NCBI GenBank assembly: GCA_932521025.1
Contig: OW051471.1
Location: 7,316,001-7,380,000 of the forward strand
DNA length: 64,000 nt
From: Oscheius onirici
Lineage: Eukaryota > Nematoda > Chromadorea > Rhabditida > Rhabditidae
Direction of reading: 5' to 3'
Every line of letters starts with the position of its first letter. The stretch's first letter is position 1. The notes beneath the pieces are model-generated. The model was given only the letters and a program-made list of their open reading frames with translations. It searched no databases and was not told the DNA's origin. Of this stretch, positions 58,504-64,000 are shown in pieces. A program made the position numbers and the translations under genes.

Positions 58504-61500
58504 TTATGGTAGATGAAGAAGTCCTTGAACGGCTTCGAAGAGAGTATCCAGACGACGACGGAATTCAACTCGGCCTTGACGATTCTGTCGCAACACCTCC
58601 GGTAGAAGCTGTTCGAAAGCCGGTTGGAGGTATTCACGAGTCTGGTTGTTGACGGGATGATTGACGATCTGCACTACGAATGCTTCGAAATTTGACTGAA
58701 ATTGGTTGTTTTTCAACGAATTAGAAAAGAAACCTACTCTGTCAAAGGCTATACAAGCAAAGAGAGCATTCGCAGCATGGGTCAGCACGGTATCATCGCC
58801 AGAATATGTGAGACAGGCATTGAAAACAGCCTAAAATCCGAAAAGTTATATGCAAAATGAAAATAAAGCTCACCGGCATCAGCTCGTCTATCCTGTTTTG
58901 AGCTACCTCAGTATGGACTTCGGGATTGTTGGAAAAGTAGAGTCCGAGCTCACAAAGTGCTTCCAGAGCGCGACAAAGAATATCTGCGCCGAAGCGACTG
59001 TCCATTGCAAACTGAACTACCGTAAATATTCGAATAGAGGCACATTTCGAATAGTGGCGCACCCAAAAGAGCCGAAATTGAAATAGTCGCGCACTCTCAA
59101 ATAGTGGCGCAGTACAAAATCGCGTTTTGCAGTACAAATTTGATTTTTCTTCCTTTTTCATATATTTTGTGGTTTCTGTCTTGTTATTATGCTCTTTTTT
59201 CTCTCTCCACTTATTATTTTCCTTCATTTGAACCAATCTCTTCTGATCCCCCACTTCTGAGTTCTAGAAAGAGAAGAACCAGATCCGGTACAGTATAGAT
59301 TATTGGAAGTTCCAGAACCAGTCTACCAGTCTAGTCTAGAACCAGTCAAGCAACTACCAAGTGCACAGACTTTGATGGTCAAGAAATTACTGAATCAAGA
59401 TGTTACTGAAAGATCATCAGCACAGAAACAAAACACAGACAAGGGGAAGAGTTCCTATAGAAGTCAAAGTCAGAGTCAAGGTAGTCAGTTCCGGAGAGAG
59501 ACAAAGTATAGATACAGAGTCGATAGTCTAGAGTCGAAGCGCTCCTCAGTGATTTTGCCAACGCCAGAATATAATGTGGGAAGAAGAGGATTCCTATCCC
59601 AAAACTGCGACACAGCGGGATTGTCAAGTCAACCTTCATGGCTCCACCAGCGATGCTCGTCTCTACAGTGATTCCACCAAGTCAAGCAGCCGTCTACCCG
59701 AACAATAATACAATCCCAATCAAGAAGATGTCTTCGCTACTTGGTTAGGATGTCACCTGCTGGATGAGAAGAAACTGGGCAGTGGTGGAGACCTGAGAGC
59801 GGCGAAGGATTCCAAGAAACTACGGTTTCTACATGATACCCCTCGATTCCGTCAAATAAACTTGTAGTTCTAGTATTCAGATTCAGATAATCAAGAGACA
59901 GGGGACTGAATCAGATATTGTTTAGGCAAAGTATTCGAACCGTTTAGACTAGACAGAGAGTCTACCGCTCTCTTCTGATCAGCGAACACGGACAACTCCA
60001 CAAACAGACAGACACAGAGTCCATTGCGCTTTAGTAGTAGAGAGATCTGTCTTACGAGTTCTCTTTTATCCTCTCCCGGTCATCCGGTTTCAAAAGTTTT
60101 CCCGATACCCATTGAAAGGCGTTCCGTGGAACAGGTTGGGAAACTTCGGAACATAAACGCCTCACACAATCTGGCCCCTCAGAATGACCCCTCACGCAGT
60201 AGGTTCTTCGGAACTAGATTCTTTGGAACTCTGGCGTTGAAAGGGAGAAACTTTACTTTACCCATTGGAATGCCCCTTTCAAAGAAAAAAGCAGCGAGCT
60301 TTACAATGAATGGATGGTCGACGGAAAGAAAGCATTTACTAAAGGCGGTAATCATACGCCCCCCCCCCCCAATGGAACTCTACTTGAAGTGGGTAGAGAA
60401 AGCCTGGGAACACATTCCAGTAGAGCTGATCATCAAATTTTCAAGCATTGCGGTATAACTCTAGCTACGGACGTAACCGAAGACGACAAAGTTCTATAGG
60501 AAATAGCAATATTTCGATTGTTAGCGACCATGTAGAAGTATTACTTTTGTCTTCTTTTCCGAAAAAAAGTATGATAATCGGTTGGAAAAAAAACTAAAAA
60601 AAATTGTTTGAAAATTAGTGGCACACTCTCGAATAGTGGCGCACCAAAACAGGGGCACTGAAAAATAGTGGCACAGTGCCTCTATTCGAATATTTACGGT
60701 ATATTTAAACGAAGAAATGAAAACAACCCACTCCGATACAGACGAAGAAGGTATCGAGTAGATGGTCGCTGATGAGAGTGATGGTACTTCGTGAATACTC
60801 GCACAAATTCTCTATGATACCGTAGTAATTGGTGGCGACGTCGGGAATAGCTAGCAGCGACTCGTTCATAATGCGAATCAGCTGTTCGATACAAGTCACG
60901 GCAGCTTGAACATTTGGAGGAGCGGCATTGTCACCATTGTACTCAGACAAGTCCTTGTTGATCATGTTCGATAGAATTTTGAGGAACAGAGTCTGAATTT
61001 CGGATTTTTGAATTTAAAAGAAAAGAAGATACCACATCCGTAGCCTTGTCCTCTTCTTCCTTACCCGATTGCACAGAATTTTGACGAGAAGGTTGATTAG
61101 CCGTGTAACTGCCAATAATGAGGACCAAGGCATCGTTGATATTATTCTTTACTTGCTGAAAAAGATACAATTCAAACGAATGAATTTAAAAAAAAAACCT
61201 GATCGTCGATGTAGTTTATGACTTTGGTTGTGGTTTCGTGCATAAACTGGAGGATGGAAGTGATGATCGACTGACTATGGAAATGACTGTCCATCAGGGG
61301 GACGATGGCCCGGAGAACTTGGTCGATGAACACTGAATAGACTGCACTCTGGGAGATAGATTCGAACTGACTGAGAGGACCATCTCAGACTTTTCTATAA
61401 TGGTCCCGATCTTTCCACAGAGGGAAAGATAGTGATCAGATTGACACAACAGACTTGTTAATTGAAAACATTTGAAAAGTGCTGTTTGTATCAATCCGAC

Positions 61501-64000
61501 AGGGCAAATCTTTCAAGAAACGTACAGGAAAACCAATAACCTGTGAGTGTACAGGAGGCATCAGTTTGTCCGGCCTTTGCAACTCCGACGAAGCACTGAA
61601 GAAGATCGTCGATGACTAGGTCCGTCCAGCTATCCGAAGACTGTGAAGTAAGCGATTCGAGGCGTAGCGTGAGCGGCATAAGAATCTGCAGTTTTGAATT
61701 GAAAAGAAAGGATTAATAGGACATACCTTTTGATACATTGTGTTCTGAACATCGGCGTTCATTTGAGAAGAAACCAGTATGAGAGCTCTAATGACGCCGC
61801 CGCGGCAAGGGAGACTGAGAATGTCGATTCTGTTGAAAAATTCAAGAAGATGGTTCGTCTGGGAAAGGAAAGTCGCCCTGGCATCAATCAACACTTCCAG
61901 AAGATCCACAGCATCGTTACAAAGTCTATAACGGAAACTATTGTTAAAAAAAGAAATACTGTACCTGGCCTCTCCACGCATATGAGTAAAGATATGTAGG
62001 ACTTTTTCGAAAACAAAATTGACTAGAACGGAATCCGTCTCCGCATTTGGATAGAGCATTGGAACCAAATCGGGATTGGAACAGTCGACGACCGACATGT
62101 TCGTAACTCCGCCAAGGAATCTGCTCAACGCGAGAAGACTGCTTCGACACAGCTCGGGAGAGAACGAAATGTTGGTATTCTTCATCAGCTCAAACTCCAG
62201 AACATTCCAGGTCAGAATTTCGCCAAAGAGACTGAAAAAGGACGTTTATTCAAAAAATGTGAATGTGGATAATAGTAAACGATTGAAAACAAACTGACAC
62301 TAGGAACGGATCCACATCGTTGGTACTGATAGTATGAGGGCCCATCGGATTGGTGACGCATTCACGAATGTAGCTGTTTTTCGCAACGTCACTGTAAAGC
62401 AATTGCGATTAGAAAACAAAGAAGAACACACGTATATGGTTGTTCGCGGTCCTCCGCCTGCTCTTCACTGACTTCTTGGACGAGAGTAGCCATTATTCCG
62501 AAATCTCCATCGTTCTTGACAATAACGCTGTGAGCCATAATGAGCATCAGCCAGTGCATATCTTCTCTCCATGTATTCATTTTCTTCTCGTCGATTTGAC
62601 CACTAACGAGCATCTTCAACTGTTCGATCTTGTTGTTTATCAACTGAGCAGAAGATGGAATGAACGTGGAACATGTGTAGACGGCCATATCTCCGAATGG
62701 TTGGAGGATATCCTTGAATCGGTTACGATCGTCGCTCTCGTCTTCGTCGGCATTTTCTTCAACTTCTGGCGCTTCAGGGCAAAATCCGAACGGCGGGGCT
62801 TGAAGACATTGAATGAACGTGTTGACAAGCTGCTGCGTTGGCAGAAAGATCAGATCGTTGTCTATAAATTATGATTTTGAGGTCAACGGAGAAAGCATAC
62901 CGATAGCCTCAGCAGTTTCAAAATCTAAGCCATGACGCCATTTTCCTTTGAGCAGAATGACCCAGCCAGCCAGAAGATTCACGACATCCTGTTTGCAATC
63001 TTCGTTATCGTCGGTCTGAAAACACAAATTAGAGAAGAGATAGGAAGAAACACACAATGAACTTTGCAATGGCTTCACGCAGAAGATGGTCCATGAATTG
63101 GACAAAGAATCCAAACAATCTGCCTCTATCCGGTTCGGGAACTCGAACAAGTTGTGAGAGCGGACGAAGGGAGAAAATTCGATTGATGGTCACGCACAGA
63201 CCGCTCACTTCGTGTTCGAGAGGACCTGAAACAAAGAAACGTTCGAATCTGTAGTATATCTTACCAGATGCGAAAGTGTCGATCAAATGATGAACAAATC
63301 TTGCCAGAAAGTCTGTGGCAACTGCAGAATCTCTCATTGTATCGCCAGTAATTCCTCCAAGATAGCCAAGGCAGGAAATGGACTTTGTGGCCAAATCAGC
63401 GTTGTTACGGACGACAGAATGAACTCGATAAAGGAGATCAATCAACTGGTGGTTAATAACATCGGACCAGGAGGCCGGTGGGCGAAAGTTGGCCATGGAA
63501 GACAATGGTCGAAAACCTCGCGACTGGAAATCCCACGATAAGATGTTGTCACACACCTGGAAAAAAAAACTATTTCGTCAAAAAAAAATTGAAAAGCTTA
63601 CGTCAAGTAGGCGAGAGAAGAATAGTTTCTGATAGGGAGTATTCATCGGATCGGGCTGATCGCATAGAATATTGAAGATCTCGAGAACCATTTGGAACAT
63701 GGTCTTCAGCATCGTCCTTTCGAACTCGGTCTTGGCTCTTGTATGAAAATCGTAGGTGATTCCAAGATGAGAACTCCGCCAGGCACACGAGAACTGTTCC
63801 GTCATGGCGAGAATCAAACGACAGCCGACATTTTGCTGAAGACATCATATTTTATCAGAAAATTGAATGAACCTTACCATGTGGACATTATCATTCTTAA
63901 TCATGTTCTCAATCATGCGGCAGACTTCTTCTTTCGTTCCGGCCTTCTGGTCAAGAATGCCTCGTTTGATAGAAACTGCCACGGCTTGGGCGAAGCTGTT
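58504..64000 (-). CDS. Exportin-4 (XPO4), N-terminal end off the window
   Basis: Importin-beta-family nuclear transport receptor; animal exportin-4 exports Smad3 and eIF5A and imports Sox factors. The sequence matches the family through many helical repeats. At about 63,900 it has SFAQAVAVSIKRGILDQKAG. At about 63,550 it has CDNILSWDFQSRGF, and further on come SISCLGYLGGI and VRVPEPDRGRLFGFFVQFMD. The central acidic insert and the box MNTWREDMHWLMLIMAHSVI follow. The C-terminus includes FGADILCRALEALCELGLYF, then NNPVNNQTREYLQPAFEQ-like residues and EAVQGLLHLP before a TAA at 58504. Many short introns separate the exons. One intron carries a 1.68-kb transposon (59018-60701). Reading frames on both sides of that intron look intact. 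Confidence 0.85.
59018..59043 (+). repeat. Left terminal inverted repeat
   Basis: 26 bp beginning TACCGTAAATATTCG and ending AGAGGCAC; reverse complement of the right end. It stops only 6 bp short of the exportin-4 exon, counting the host bases GTTCAG of the splice acceptor. Confidence 0.9.
60290..60499 (+). pseudogene. Decayed pogo-type transposase C-terminus
   Basis: Read across frames, the segment gives ELYNEWMVDGKKAFTKGGN, then after a 12-C run (60359-60370) MELYLKWVEKAWEHIPVELI. After one more single-base shift comes FKHCGITLATDVTEDD. This order (LYNEWM, TKGGN, WV..AW..IP.ELI, SF..CGI, TEDD) is the C-terminal end of the DDE domain in pogo/Tigger-like transposases. Two frameshifts and the absence of a recognisable DNA-binding or full DDE core upstream show that the element is non-autonomous. 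Confidence 0.7.
60676..60701 (-). repeat. Right terminal inverted repeat
   Basis: 26 bp beginning GTGCCTCTATTCGAA and ending TTACGGTA; exact reverse complement of the left end by eye. Confidence 0.9.

Larger units (their letters stand above)
59018..60701. mobile_element. Pogo/Tigger-like DNA transposon inserted in an exportin-4 intron
   Basis: The 1,684-bp element has 26-bp inverted ends that match perfectly by eye, starting TACCGTAAATATTCG at 59018 and ending with its reverse complement at 60701. The TA at each end fits a TA target-site duplication, as for Tc1/mariner and pogo elements. Subterminal AATAGTGGCGCA-like motifs repeat near both ends (about 59,050, 59,098, 60,615, 60,630, 60,663), as expected for transposase binding sites. 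Near the right end, in + orientation, a decayed transposase C-terminus is visible. Removing the element leaves a GT...TTCAG intron of about 36 bp, matching the local norm. Confidence 0.85.

Noticed and set aside
59303-59671. Ser/Gln-rich 122-codon frame inside the transposon as a possible transposase
   Set aside because: No DDE or DNA-binding motif is visible; composition is low-complexity. It may be filler DNA or a highly decayed part of the element.

Overview
This window reads as compact nematode nuclear DNA, most likely a free-living rhabditine outside Caenorhabditis. The evidence is threefold. Introns are mostly 35-50 bp GT-AG with TTTCAG/TTTTAG acceptors. Several start codons sit just behind an unpaired TTTCAG acceptor, as expected for spliced-leader trans-splicing. 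Nematode-typical families are present: Srx, Str, Sre and Srh chemoreceptors, C6-domain secreted proteins, and an IRG-7/DCT-17-like EGF protein. I found no rRNA, tRNA, CRISPR array or bacterial operon. Exon coordinates come from reading frames, splice signals and remembered family patterns; nothing was aligned by computer.

Layout. 0-10 kb: copine (+), a small predicted gene (+), an ILVBL/HACL2-type ThDP lyase (-), then a decayed TTBK/CK1-like kinase. 10-27 kb is an accessory, environment-facing block: two tandem C6 proteins, Srx, a small secreted peptide, Str, a very large secreted EGF/vWA-like protein whose stop region overlaps that of a convergent mucin-like gene, and Sre. 27-37 kb: an orphan duplicated PKG exon, a small secreted protein, and a split cGMP-dependent protein kinase locus (-) with a large central gap. 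37-49 kb: gene-poor DNA, then Srh, 2-Cys peroxiredoxin, two unrecognised genes, a third C6 protein, a cathepsin-D-like aspartic protease, and several small genes. 49-64 kb: an unrecognised gene, a VGLL4/Tgi-type Hippo cofactor, another Sre, a BED zinc-finger/AT-hook protein, a nicotinic-type ligand-gated channel, a small novel gene, and exportin-4 running off the right edge.

The most striking structures are: (i) a 1.68-kb pogo/Tigger-like DNA transposon with 26-bp terminal inverted repeats, inserted at a TA inside what was a roughly 36-bp exportin-4 intron; (ii) a nematode VGLL4/Tgi homologue carrying two TDU motifs, a PPPY motif and a PLDLT CtBP-type motif; (iii) a second, opposite-strand copy of one PKG exon next to the Sre gene; and (iv) a kinase pseudogene recognisable only across several frames.

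The genes do not form one pathway. Housekeeping genes (ILVBL, PRDX, XPO4) are interspersed with sensory receptors, secreted defence-like proteins and signalling genes. I did not find a new multi-gene system. The novelty lies in the individual loci listed under findings.
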